This document shows, piece by piece, positions 34,100-41,924 of a stretch of DNA of 64,000 nucleotides; position 1 is the first letter of the stretch, and every line of letters starts with the position of its first letter. A model generated the notes under the pieces. That model made no database searches, was not told the origin of the DNA, and saw only the letters and a program-made list of their open reading frames with translations. The translations under genes and the position numbers were made by a program. Where the stretch lies: NCBI GenBank assembly GCA_009733745.1, contig WNWL01000005.1:310001-374000 (forward strand), in the 5' to 3' direction. The DNA comes from Oceanobacillus sp. HTM 045. GTDB lineage: Bacteria; Pseudomonadota; Alphaproteobacteria; Rhodobacterales; Rhodobacteraceae.

Positions 34100-35146
34100 T
34101 CAGGGTTCGTCGATGACGATCGAGCGGCAGATCCGGGCGACCACATCCTCGCCCGAGGTGCCTTGGGCCTCGAAAAAGGCTCTGGTCTTGCGCAGGTAGC
34201 CGATGGCGGCGATCAGCGCCTCCTCGTTGCCGGCGACGGTTTCGGCATAGAGACCGGGCAGGTCCTCCTCGTACCTGCTGCGGAGCATTGCGAGCACGTC
34301 CTTGATCGCGGTGCCCGTATCGAGGTCGGGAAAAATCATGCCGGATTTCACCAGCATGTCCGCGATCATGAACCGCTCCCCGATGCGCTGCATCTCGTCC
34401 TCGGTGCCGGGGAACTTTTCCGGTTCCATGTACCAGTAGCCGGACTCGTGATCGAGCGCGCGGAGCAGGCCGACGTAGCGGGCGGCGCCGAGGACTTCCT
34501 CCTCCGACGGGGTGCGGTCGGCCTTGTGGCGCAGCGCCGTCACCTGCCGCACCACGCAGTGGTCGAGTTCGACGAGGGACTGCTCGAAGATGGCGGCGAA
34601 GGCGATGGCATCCTTCGCCTCCTCGAGCGTGGCGCGCATGAAGCGCGCGGTCTTCGCGCCGCGCCGCCCGGTGCGGGTGAGCGTGAAGCCCTCCGGGATC
34701 GGGTCGATCGCCGCGCCGTCGATGAACTCCGCCATCGGGCTGATGATGTAGGGCAGATCCACGTCCGGCCGGTCGATGCTGAGCCCTTCCTCCACGCCGG
34801 TGCGGATCTCGCGCCCGGTGACATCGACCTCGCCGCCGGAGACGGTGAAGTCGAGGCCAAGCGCCGTGACTGCCTGGCTGCACTTGCCGTACTGCGAGCA
34901 GACGAAGACGTCGCCGCCGAAATAGGTGATGAAGGTGACCTCCATCCGGCCGCCCGCGACCTCCACATGGGTGAAGATCGGCACGGTGAAGCCCGCGGCC
35001 ACGCCGTCGAGCACGGTGTCGACGAGGAAGTAGCCGCCATCGGCGGGCATCTGCGCGCGGGCGGGCGCGGCGGAGAGGGCGAGACCGCACACGGCGAGGC
35101 AAGCGGCGGTGCGGCGGAAGACGTGTCGGAAGGCGTGTCGGATCAT
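34100..35146 (-). CDS. Exported protein of an uncharacterised paralogous pair, copy 2
   Basis: 348 residues with a signal peptide (AACLAVCGLALSAAPARAQ). It shares an extended pattern with the protein at 36315-37325: GYFLVDTVLDGV, FTHVEVAGGRMEVTF, CSQYGKCSQAVTALGLDFTV, LDHCVVRQVTALRHKADR and the C-terminal IVIDEP. The N-terminal half is beta-rich and the second half helical. Conserved Cys pairs suggest disulfides. ATG 35146 (GGAG 8 nt upstream) overlaps the stop of the middle gene (ATGA), so the genes are coupled. Function unknown. Confidence 0.75.
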   Translation of the reverse strand: MIRHAFRHVFRRTAACLAVCGLALSAAPARAQMPADGGYFLVDTVLDGVAAGFTVPIFTHVEVAGGRMEVTFITYFGGDVFVCSQYGKCSQAVTALGLDFTVSGGEVDVTGREIRTGVEEGLSIDRPDVDLPYIISPMAEFIDGAAIDPIPEGFTLTRTGRRGAKTARFMRATLEEAKDAIAFAAIFEQSLVELDHCVVRQVTALRHKADRTPSEEEVLGAARYVGLLRALDHESGYWYMEPEKFPGTEDEMQRIGERFMIADMLVKSGMIFPDLDTGTAIKDVLAMLRSRYEEDLPGLYAETVAGNEEALIAAIGYLRKTRAFFEAQGTSGEDVVARICRSIVIDEP

Positions 35147-36204
35147 TCGGCAATCTCCAGCGGAGCGGCACTGCAAAGGCGGGCGCGGGCCTGTTCGGGC
35201 GCAAGCGTGGCCATGTCCTCGAGGAACCAGCGCAGCAGGCGGGTCGCGGCGGGGATCGCCTCGCCATAGCGGGCCAGCGCGGCGTCGTGGAAGGCGGCCT
35301 TCTCTGCCGGGCTCCGCTCGATCACCTCGCCGTTGACCATGTTGTAGAAGAACTCGGTCCGGATGTCGTCCGGCCCGGTCAGGGTCCTGCCCGGGTTGTT
35401 CAGCTCGAACGCGACCATCTCGGAGAGGTACTGCGAGCGCCAGGACAGGTCTTCGGCCTCGGGCAGCTTGTCCCGCATCGGGTCGAACCCGCCCTGCAGC
35501 GTGGCGCGCCGGTACATCAGGTTGCTTTCGTCCTGCGCGCGGATGATCTCCGCGAGGACGGGCGCGGCGGCGGCCAGCACATGCCCGTCCGGCGTGCTGC
35601 CGAGGGCCGCGTCGGCGGCGAGGAGCCGCCCGGTCAGGCAGCGGCCGAACATCCCCGGCGCACCGCCCATCATGTAGGAGAAATAGGCATCGACCCCGTA
35701 GCCTTCCGCCGCCCGTTCCGGCGTGGTGGCACGGAAGTGCAGGGTCGCTTCGGGCGAGGCGACGGTGAGGACCGTGCGCGAAAGCTCCGCCGTGCCGCCG
35801 TCGAGCGCGGCGGCGAGCGCGTCGTGCAGGGCGCGGGTCCCGGCATTCTCCGGCGCGGGCGTGCCGTCGGGCGCGATGAAGGCGGGGTCGGACAGGCCGA
35901 TCGCGCCGCCCGAGAGCGTGGCTTCCAGCGCGAAGCCCGACGAGGCGCCTTCGCAGCCGACGCCGCAGAAGACCTCCGGCGGATCGCTGCGGACGAGAAG
36001 TTCGGGGCCTGAGACGGTCATCAGCACGTTGGGGCCGAACTCGTCCGGCACGCCGGTCGGTGTCATCAGGAGGTATGTCCCGTCCGGGATCGCCTCGCCG
36101 CCGCGCGCCGGGGCACTGGCGAGAGAGGCGGCGAGAACTGCCGCGGCGAATGTCCGCAGCGAATGGTTCCGCAATGAATGAGTCCGCATCGAATGCCCCC
36201 GCAT
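35143..36204 (-). CDS. Exported protein of unknown function
   Basis: 353 residues. The N-terminus contains a small repeat (MRGHSMRTHSLRNHSLRTF) before a signal-like segment (AAAVLAASLASAPARGG), so the true start may be an internal ATG. The mature part has FCGVGCEG, a long Ala-rich helical section and YNMVNGEVIERSPAEKAAF. It sits between the two paralogues and shares their overall architecture (short opening IPDGTYLLMTP like PADGGYFLVD), so it may be a distant relative. Coupled by ATGA to the downstream gene. Confidence 0.68.
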   Translation of the reverse strand: MRGHSMRTHSLRNHSLRTFAAAVLAASLASAPARGGEAIPDGTYLLMTPTGVPDEFGPNVLMTVSGPELLVRSDPPEVFCGVGCEGASSGFALEATLSGGAIGLSDPAFIAPDGTPAPENAGTRALHDALAAALDGGTAELSRTVLTVASPEATLHFRATTPERAAEGYGVDAYFSYMMGGAPGMFGRCLTGRLLAADAALGSTPDGHVLAAAAPVLAEIIRAQDESNLMYRRATLQGGFDPMRDKLPEAEDLSWRSQYLSEMVAFELNNPGRTLTGPDDIRTEFFYNMVNGEVIERSPAEKAAFHDAALARYGEAIPAATRLLRWFLEDMATLAPEQARARLCSAAPLEIAE

Positions 36205-36314
36205 GAAAAATGCCCCGCCAGTGTCGCCCAGCGGCGGGGGCGGATCAAGCGGGGCAGGGGGCGCTCAGGCGGGGACGCGGGCGCGTACCGTGCGGACCCG
36301 CTACCCGCCGGATA

Positions 36315-37325
36315 TCAGGGTTCGTTGATGACGATGGAATCGCAGAGGCGCACGATCTTCGCGTCCTGGTCGTTGCCGTATGACTTCATGAATGCATCGT
36401 GCTTGCGGAGAAAGCTGACAAACGCGGCCAACGCCTCCTCGTTTCCGGCGATGGTGTTGGCATAGGCGGCATCGATCTCCTCGCCACGCCCGCGGCGCAT
36501 GTTTTCGAGCATTTTCGCTATCGCCTCTGAAACTTCGACGTCGCGGTCGATCAGGCCCGAAATCGCCAACCGGTTCATCAACGCCGCCTCAAGGTGTAGC
36601 CGCTGCATTGCGGCCCTGCTGCCGGGAAACTGGCTTGGGGCTCCTGACCAGTACCCGGACTTGAACTCCATCTCACGGAGCAGATGGGCGTAACGTGCCG
36701 CGCCGAGGATTTCCTCCTCGGCGGCGCTGCGGTCGGCCGAATGCCGCAGGGCGGTGATCTGGCGGACGATGCAGTGATCGAGCTTGGCAAATGGCAACTC
36801 GAACAGGCCTGCCAAGGCGATTGCTTCCTTTGCCTCGTCGAGCGAGGCACGCATGAACCGTGCGGAAAGCGGGCCACCGGTCCCGGCATTGGTCAGTGAG
36901 AAACCCTCGGGGATCGGCTCCACCGTCGCGCCGGCGATGAAGTCTGCCGTCGGCGTGATGATGAGCGACTCATCGGGCTCTGAGTGCCATATCGTGTAAC
37001 CGACGCCCACGCCGGTGTGGGCTTCCTGTCCGGTGACTGCGATCTTGCCGCCTTCGACGGTAAAGTCGAGGTCGAGCGCCTGAACGGCCTGTGCGCATTT
37101 TCCGAGTTCGGTGCAGGACAGGAAATCGGCACCGCCCCAGGTGAGAAATGTCACGTCCATGTGCCCGTCGATCACCTCGACATGCGTGAAGACGGGTGCG
37201 ATCTCGCCCGAGATGACCCCTTCGAGCACGAAATCGACCAGGAAGTAACTGCCATTTGCGGGCAAGTCGGCATTGGCAGGCGCGATGGAAAGGGCAAATG
37301 CCGCGGCGACGAAAGGTGTTCGCAT
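36315..37325 (-). CDS. Exported protein of an uncharacterised paralogous pair, copy 1
   Basis: 336 residues with a signal peptide (MRTPFVAAAFALSIAPANAD). It parallels the protein at 34100-35146 across its whole length: GSYFLVDFVLEGV, FTHVEVIDGHMDVTFLTW, CTELGKCAQAVQALDLDFTV, LDHCIVRQITALRHSADR and IVINEP. ATG 37325 follows GGAG; a start nine codons earlier lacks one. Codon use is somewhat less GC-extreme than in its neighbours, and the gene has its own leader, so it could be the more recently acquired copy. Function unknown. Confidence 0.75.
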   Translation of the reverse strand: MRTPFVAAAFALSIAPANADLPANGSYFLVDFVLEGVISGEIAPVFTHVEVIDGHMDVTFLTWGGADFLSCTELGKCAQAVQALDLDFTVEGGKIAVTGQEAHTGVGVGYTIWHSEPDESLIITPTADFIAGATVEPIPEGFSLTNAGTGGPLSARFMRASLDEAKEAIALAGLFELPFAKLDHCIVRQITALRHSADRSAAEEEILGAARYAHLLREMEFKSGYWSGAPSQFPGSRAAMQRLHLEAALMNRLAISGLIDRDVEVSEAIAKMLENMRRGRGEEIDAAYANTIAGNEEALAAFVSFLRKHDAFMKSYGNDQDAKIVRLCDSIVINEP

Positions 37326-37384
37326 CAGAGGTACTCCGTTGAAATAATCCACGGAGTGTCACTGAGATAAATTGTGGAATCAAG

Positions 37385-38329
37385 TCAGATCGGCAAGCTC
37401 GCCAGCACCGCGCGGGCCTCGGCCGAGTCGCGGTCCATCTGTGCGATCAGGGGCTCGATGCCGTCGAACTTCACCTCGCCGCGGAGCCATTTCACCAGCC
37501 CGGCGGAGATCTCGACGCCGTAGAGGTCGCCGGAGAAGTCGAACAGATGCACCTCGAAGTTCGGCGCGTTGACGCCGAAGGTCGGGCGCACGCCGATGGA
37601 GGCGACGCCGTCATGCATGCCCTTGTGCGGCCCCTCGTGCACCTCCACCCGGCAGGCGTAGATGCCGTGGCGCGGCACGAGCTGGTCGCCGAAGGCGAGA
37701 TTGGCGGTGGGGTAGCCGAGCTCGCGCCCGCGCTGGTCGCCCTGCGCGACCGGGCCGGAGACGGTGTGCCAGCGGCCGAGCTGCGCGGCGGCCTCGGCGC
37801 AGCGGCCCTGCTCGATCATCACCCTTATTGCGGTGGAGGAGAACTCGTGCCCGCTCTCGCCCACCAGGCCGAGGATGGTGGTGTTGAAGCCCAGCGCATC
37901 GCCCGCGAGGCGCAGCATCGACGGCGACCCGGCGCGGCGGTGGCCGAAGTTGAAATCCGCCCCTACCGAGACATGCCGCGCGCCGAGCCCGCGGTGCAGG
38001 ACGCGGGTGACGAACTCGTCCGCGGTGATCGCGGCGAAGTCGGCGTCGAAGGTGAGGCGGTAGAGGATGTCCACGCCCAGCCCGTCGAGCAGGCGGGCCT
38101 TCTCCGCGTCGGTGGTGAGCTGGAAGGGCGGGGCCTCGGGCTGGAAGAACCGGCGCGGATGCGGCGCGAAGGTCATCACCGCCAGCGGCGCGCCCAGCGC
38201 CGCGGCCCGGTCGCGCGCGGTATTCAGCAGGGCGCGGTGGCCGCGGTGGACGCCATCGAAATTGCCGATGGCGACGGAGGCGCCGCGTGCACCGGGATTG
38301 AGCCCCTCGAACTGTTCGATGATCCGCAT
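37385..38329 (-). CDS. ribF: Bifunctional riboflavin kinase/FAD synthetase
   Basis: 314 residues. The N-terminal FAD synthetase (nucleotidyltransferase) domain shows SVAIGNFDGVHRGHRALL and VGADFNFGHRRAG; the C-terminal riboflavin kinase domain shows GRELGYPTANLAF and FEVHLFDFSGDLYG. It converts riboflavin to FMN and FAD in the cytosol. Length and motifs match RibF closely. It is preceded by a MaoC-type hydratase gene in the same direction with 30 bp between. Confidence 0.96.
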   Translation of the reverse strand: MRIIEQFEGLNPGARGASVAIGNFDGVHRGHRALLNTARDRAAALGAPLAVMTFAPHPRRFFQPEAPPFQLTTDAEKARLLDGLGVDILYRLTFDADFAAITADEFVTRVLHRGLGARHVSVGADFNFGHRRAGSPSMLRLAGDALGFNTTILGLVGESGHEFSSTAIRVMIEQGRCAEAAAQLGRWHTVSGPVAQGDQRGRELGYPTANLAFGDQLVPRHGIYACRVEVHEGPHKGMHDGVASIGVRPTFGVNAPNFEVHLFDFSGDLYGVEISAGLVKWLRGEVKFDGIEPLIAQMDRDSAEARAVLASLPI

Positions 38330-38359
38330 CCGGCCCCTGAAGGCAGGGCCGTGCGGCCC

Positions 38360-38803
38360 CTAGTCGAACTTCTTGGAGGGCGCGAGCACCAGCGCGTCGC
38401 CCTTGAGCACGACGGTATCGCCCACGGTGCAGGCGCAATCAAGGGTGACGCGGCGCTTGGCGTAGTCGATCTCGCGCACGGTGACGCGGGCCTCGACCAT
38501 GTCGCCGGGCCGCACCGGGGCCATGAAGGTGAGCGACTGCTTGAGGTAGATGGTGCCGTGCCCGGGAAGCTGCTCGCCGATCACCGCCGAGATCAGCGAA
38601 GCGGTCAGCATGCCGTGGGCGATGCGGCCGCCGAAGATGGTGTCCTGGGCGTATTCCTCGTCGAGATGCACCGGGTTGCAGTCGGTCGATACCTGCGCGA
38701 AGAGCTGGATGTCCTCGTCGTCGATCTCCTTCCGGAGATGGCGGGTCATGCCGATCTCCAGGTCCTCGATGCAGATCGTGCCGCGGGGGAAGTTGTCCAA
38801 CAT
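38360..38803 (-). CDS. MaoC-like (R)-specific enoyl-CoA hydratase
   Basis: 147 residues, single hot-dog fold. The hydratase-2 signature is DCNPVHLDEEYAQDTIFGGR (Asp and His of the catalytic pair), followed by IAHGMLTASLISAVIGEQLP, typical of PhaJ/MaoC proteins that hydrate trans-2-enoyl-CoA. ATG 38803 follows GAGGGAACCGGC; a frame extended another 230 codons upstream crosses non-coding and opposite-strand gene sequence. Confidence 0.88.
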   Translation of the reverse strand: MLDNFPRGTICIEDLEIGMTRHLRKEIDDEDIQLFAQVSTDCNPVHLDEEYAQDTIFGGRIAHGMLTASLISAVIGEQLPGHGTIYLKQSLTFMAPVRPGDMVEARVTVREIDYAKRRVTLDCACTVGDTVVLKGDALVLAPSKKFD

Positions 38804-38986
38804 GCCGGTTCCCTCGATATTGCAGTGCACCACCGATAACGCGGGTGCGCGGCGGGCGCAAGACGGTTGCGCAAGATAATTTCGGCTGGATTGCCTCATG
38901 GGAAACGAAGTTGCCGGGAGGTTGTTCCCGCCCGCTCGCGCTCTTCTGCGTCGACGGGGGCGCGCCGGCGGGGTAGAAATCCCGCG

Positions 38987-39421
38987 ATGAAACGCGCCGC
39001 GGCAAGCACCGGGATACTGCGCGCAGCCCTCCTGCGGCTGGTCGCGGCGCTGTCGCTGATTCTCGCGCTGCTCGGCCCGCATGGCGTCGTCGACACGCGC
39101 TCGGACTTCGAGAAGTCGCTGGCGGCGGGCGGGTCGCTCTGCCTGACCTTCGGCACCCCGGCCCCCGACACGCCGGATGCGCCGGAGGACGGGGGCGGCA
39201 ACCCGCATTGCCCGGCCTGCATCGGCGGCTGTCATCTCGGCTGCGGCTGCGGCTGCGGCTGCGGCTGCGGCGGCGGCTGCGGCGGTGCCGCGCCGGCCGC
39301 GTGGGCGGGCCTGCCCGCGGCGCGCCAGGTGGCGCGGACGACCCTGCCGAAGCGCACCGCGCGGGCGGACCTGCTCCGCCCGGCCACGCCGCGCTCGCGC
39401 GGACCTCCCGAACCGGTCTGA
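38987..39421 (+). CDS. DUF2946-like exported protein with Cys/Gly repeat
   Basis: 144 residues. A hydrophobic N-terminal helix (AALLRLVAALSLILALLGPH) precedes LCLTFGTPAP, CPACIGGCHLGCGC and a run of alternating Cys-Gly (GCGCGCGCGCGGGCGG) encoded by a (GGCTGC)n repeat. Proteins of this type often sit beside metal or siderophore transport genes. The Cys-rich stretch could bind metal at the periplasmic face. It is followed by a PepSY protein after 71 bp. The repeat may vary by slippage. Confidence 0.6.
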   Translation: MKRAAASTGILRAALLRLVAALSLILALLGPHGVVDTRSDFEKSLAAGGSLCLTFGTPAPDTPDAPEDGGGNPHCPACIGGCHLGCGCGCGCGCGGGCGGAAPAAWAGLPAARQVARTTLPKRTARADLLRPATPRSRGPPEPV

Positions 39422-39492
39422 TCCGGAGACATCCAGACCGATCCGCGCCCGCCGTTCCCGGCGGCGCATCCAGACATTTCGGGAGAGACCCC

Positions 39493-40860
39493 ATGACAAC
39501 CACGACCGAGGCCGGCGCCGCGCCGGCGCGGGGGGCCGTCGCGCCTTCCGCCCTCTACCGCGCCGTCTGGCGCTGGCATTTCTACGCGGGGCTGTTCGTC
39601 CTGCCCTTCATGATCCTGCTCGCGGTGACGGGCGGGCTCTATCTCTACAAGGACGAGATCAACGACCTGATGCATGGCGACCTGCGCATCGTCGAGCCGG
39701 GGGAGGCGGCGCTCGCGCCCTCGGCGCTGGCCGCCGCGGCGGTGGACGCGGTGCCGGGCGAGATCGCCGCCTACCACGCCCCCGCCGCGCCGGATCGCTC
39801 TGCGCAGGTGAAGGTGCGCACGGAGGACGGCAAGCAGGTCGTCTTCGTCAACCAGTATACCGGCGAGGTGCTGGGCCATTTCTGGGACGGTGGCTTCGCC
39901 GGGTCGCCCGCGCTCTGGGTGATCCGCAAGGTGCACAGCCTCGACTATTTCGGCTGGGTCGCGAACCGGGTGATCGAGATGGTCGCGGGCTGGGCCGTGG
40001 TGCTGGTGGTCACCGGTCTCTACCTCTGGTGGCCGCGCGGGCGCGGTGTCGGCGTGCTGAAGCCGCGGGCGACGAAGGGGCGGGCGCTCTGGCGCGACCT
40101 GCACGCGGTGACGGGGGCCTACGCGGCGGTGTTCATCGTGTTCCTCGCCGTGACCGGCCTGCCCTGGTCGGGCTTCTGGGGGAGCAATTTCTACGACCTC
40201 TCCTACAAGCTCGGGATCGGGATGCCGGACGGGTACTGGAGCGACTACCCGGTCTCGGACGTGCCGTTGGGCGATGCGCTCGACCGCGCGCCCTGGGCGC
40301 TGGAGAACCAGCCGCTGCCGCTTTCGGTAGTGGGCGAGGGCGGGCCGATCGGGCTCGACGCGGCGGTGCGCAAGGTCGAGGAGATGGGCATCGCGCCCGG
40401 CTATGCGCTCGACCTGCCTGCCACGCCCGACGGGGTCTACACCGCCTCGGTCTACCCGGACGACATCTCCGGCGAGCGGGTGATCCACCTCGACCAGTAT
40501 TCCGGCGCGGTGCTGTTCGACATGGGCTTCGCCGATCTCGGCGCGCTCGGCATGGCGGCGGAATGGGGCGTCAGCGTCCACATGGGGCAGGAGTTCGGCG
40601 GGGTGAACCTCGCGCTGATGACCTTCGCCTGCATCGCCATCGTGCTGATGTCGGTCTCCGCCGTGGCGATGTGGTGGAAGCGCCGCCCGCAGGGCAGCCT
40701 CGGCGCGCCGAAGCCGCCGGCGGACTGGCGGGTGCCGAAGGTGATCCTGTTCACCGCGCTGGCCGTGTCGGTGTTCTTCCCGCTGGTGGGGCTGTCGCTC
40801 GGCGTGATGCTGCTGATCGACCTGGTGCTGCCGCGGGCGATCCGGGCGCGGGTCGCGTGA
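39493..40860 (+). CDS. PepSY-associated transmembrane protein
   Basis: 455 residues with four to five membrane helices. The first helix (WRWHFYAGLFVLPFMILLAV) is the classic PepSY_TM start; conserved His in WHFYAG, VIRKVHSLDYFG, LWRDLHAVTG and WGVSVHMGQEFGG are candidate haem or iron ligands. Two PepSY-like domains flank the central helices. Family members such as PiuB and FsqB/FoxB-type reductases act in iron-siderophore reduction. GGGAGAG precedes ATG 39493. It pairs with the Cys/Gly-rich protein. Confidence 0.87.
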   Translation: MTTTTEAGAAPARGAVAPSALYRAVWRWHFYAGLFVLPFMILLAVTGGLYLYKDEINDLMHGDLRIVEPGEAALAPSALAAAAVDAVPGEIAAYHAPAAPDRSAQVKVRTEDGKQVVFVNQYTGEVLGHFWDGGFAGSPALWVIRKVHSLDYFGWVANRVIEMVAGWAVVLVVTGLYLWWPRGRGVGVLKPRATKGRALWRDLHAVTGAYAAVFIVFLAVTGLPWSGFWGSNFYDLSYKLGIGMPDGYWSDYPVSDVPLGDALDRAPWALENQPLPLSVVGEGGPIGLDAAVRKVEEMGIAPGYALDLPATPDGVYTASVYPDDISGERVIHLDQYSGAVLFDMGFADLGALGMAAEWGVSVHMGQEFGGVNLALMTFACIAIVLMSVSAVAMWWKRRPQGSLGAPKPPADWRVPKVILFTALAVSVFFPLVGLSLGVMLLIDLVLPRAIRARVA

Positions 40861-40867
40861 GAGCGGG

Positions 40868-40898
40868 GCCGGCAGCATCCGGGCTGCCGGCGCCTTTT
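40868..40898 (+). terminator. Terminator after the PepSY gene
   Basis: GCCGGCAGC (40868-40876), loop ATCCGG, GCTGCCGGC (40883-40891), then gccTTTT. Between convergent genes. Confidence 0.85.
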
Positions 40899-40916
40899 CT
40901 CAGCGCGGGCAACCAG

Positions 40917-41774
40917 TCAGCGCAGGCGGCCCATCGCGAATTTCGGGGCGGCGTCGTGAGCGGAGAGATAGGCCGAGAGGCGCATCGGTTCGGGGTTTTC
41001 CACATCCGCGCCCATCTCCTCGGCGGCGAGGCCTCCGGTGATGAAGACACAGTCGAGCCCGGCCCGCGCGGCGCCGGCCACGTCGGTGGCGATGCCGTCG
41101 CCGATGGCAACGATGCGCGCGTCCGGGATCTCACGGCCCAGTTCCGCCAGCACCTCGCGGCAGCGGTCGTAGACCGGGCCGTGTGGCTTGCCGTACCAGA
41201 GCACGTCTCCGCCCGCGCCCTCGTAGGCCTGCGCCAGCGCGCCGGCGCACCAGAGCCGCTCCTCGCCACGGTCGACGATGATGTCGGGATTGGCGCAGAG
41301 CAGCGTCAGCCCGCGTCCGGCCCAGGCGGCGATCTCGCCGGCATAGTCCTCCGGCGTCTCGGAGGTGTCGTCGCGCAGGCCGGTGCAGAGGATGGCGCTG
41401 GCCTCTTCGAGCGGATGCGGCGCGAGGCCGACATCCTCCAGCATGTGCAGGTCGCGGTCGGGGCCGACATAGTGGAACCGGTCGCCATGCGCGCCGGAGG
41501 CGACGGCGCGCTGGCACGCCTCGCCGGAGGAGACGATGGCGTCGAAGCTGGCCGGGTCGGCGCCGATTTTGTCGAGGAACCGCTGCACGCTCGGCGCGGG
41601 GCGCGGCGCGTTGGTCAGCAGGATCACCGTGCCGCCGCGCTGGCGGAACCGGCGCATCGCGTCCATCGCGGCAGGGTAGGCGGTGACGCCGTTGTGATAG
41701 CAGCCCCACAGGTCGCAGAGGACCGCGTCGTAGCCTTCGGCGATTTCGTCGATGGTCTCGATGATGGTCGTCAT
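40917..41774 (-). CDS. TIGR01459-type HAD class IIA hydrolase
   Basis: 285 residues. The HAD motif I region is AVLCDLWGCYHNG, a form in which the second Asp is Trp, as is usual in this subfamily; motif II is VILLTNAPRP; motif III/IV are WYGKPHGPVYD and IVAIGDGIATDVAGAARAGL. It belongs with NagD-like sugar or nucleotide phosphatases whose substrate is not established. Convergent with PepSY and only loosely near ribF. Confidence 0.85.
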   Translation of the reverse strand: MTTIIETIDEIAEGYDAVLCDLWGCYHNGVTAYPAAMDAMRRFRQRGGTVILLTNAPRPAPSVQRFLDKIGADPASFDAIVSSGEACQRAVASGAHGDRFHYVGPDRDLHMLEDVGLAPHPLEEASAILCTGLRDDTSETPEDYAGEIAAWAGRGLTLLCANPDIIVDRGEERLWCAGALAQAYEGAGGDVLWYGKPHGPVYDRCREVLAELGREIPDARIVAIGDGIATDVAGAARAGLDCVFITGGLAAEEMGADVENPEPMRLSAYLSAHDAAPKFAMGRLR

Positions 41775-41924
41775 GCGCCTCGCTCCGTCTTGCCGCGCCG
41801 CAATATGGCCGGTGGGCGCGCGGCGTCAATGCGGCGCGGGCGCCGCGCGGCGGGTTTCACGCTCGTGTGGCAGGACGGTTCGTGCGATGATTGCAGGCAT
41901 CTGCATTTGAGTACGGAGATTGAT

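Noticed and set aside
39237-39287. Short GGCTGC repeats as a CRISPR or regulatory repeat
   Set aside because: They are in-frame codons for Cys-Gly in a coding region with no spacers.
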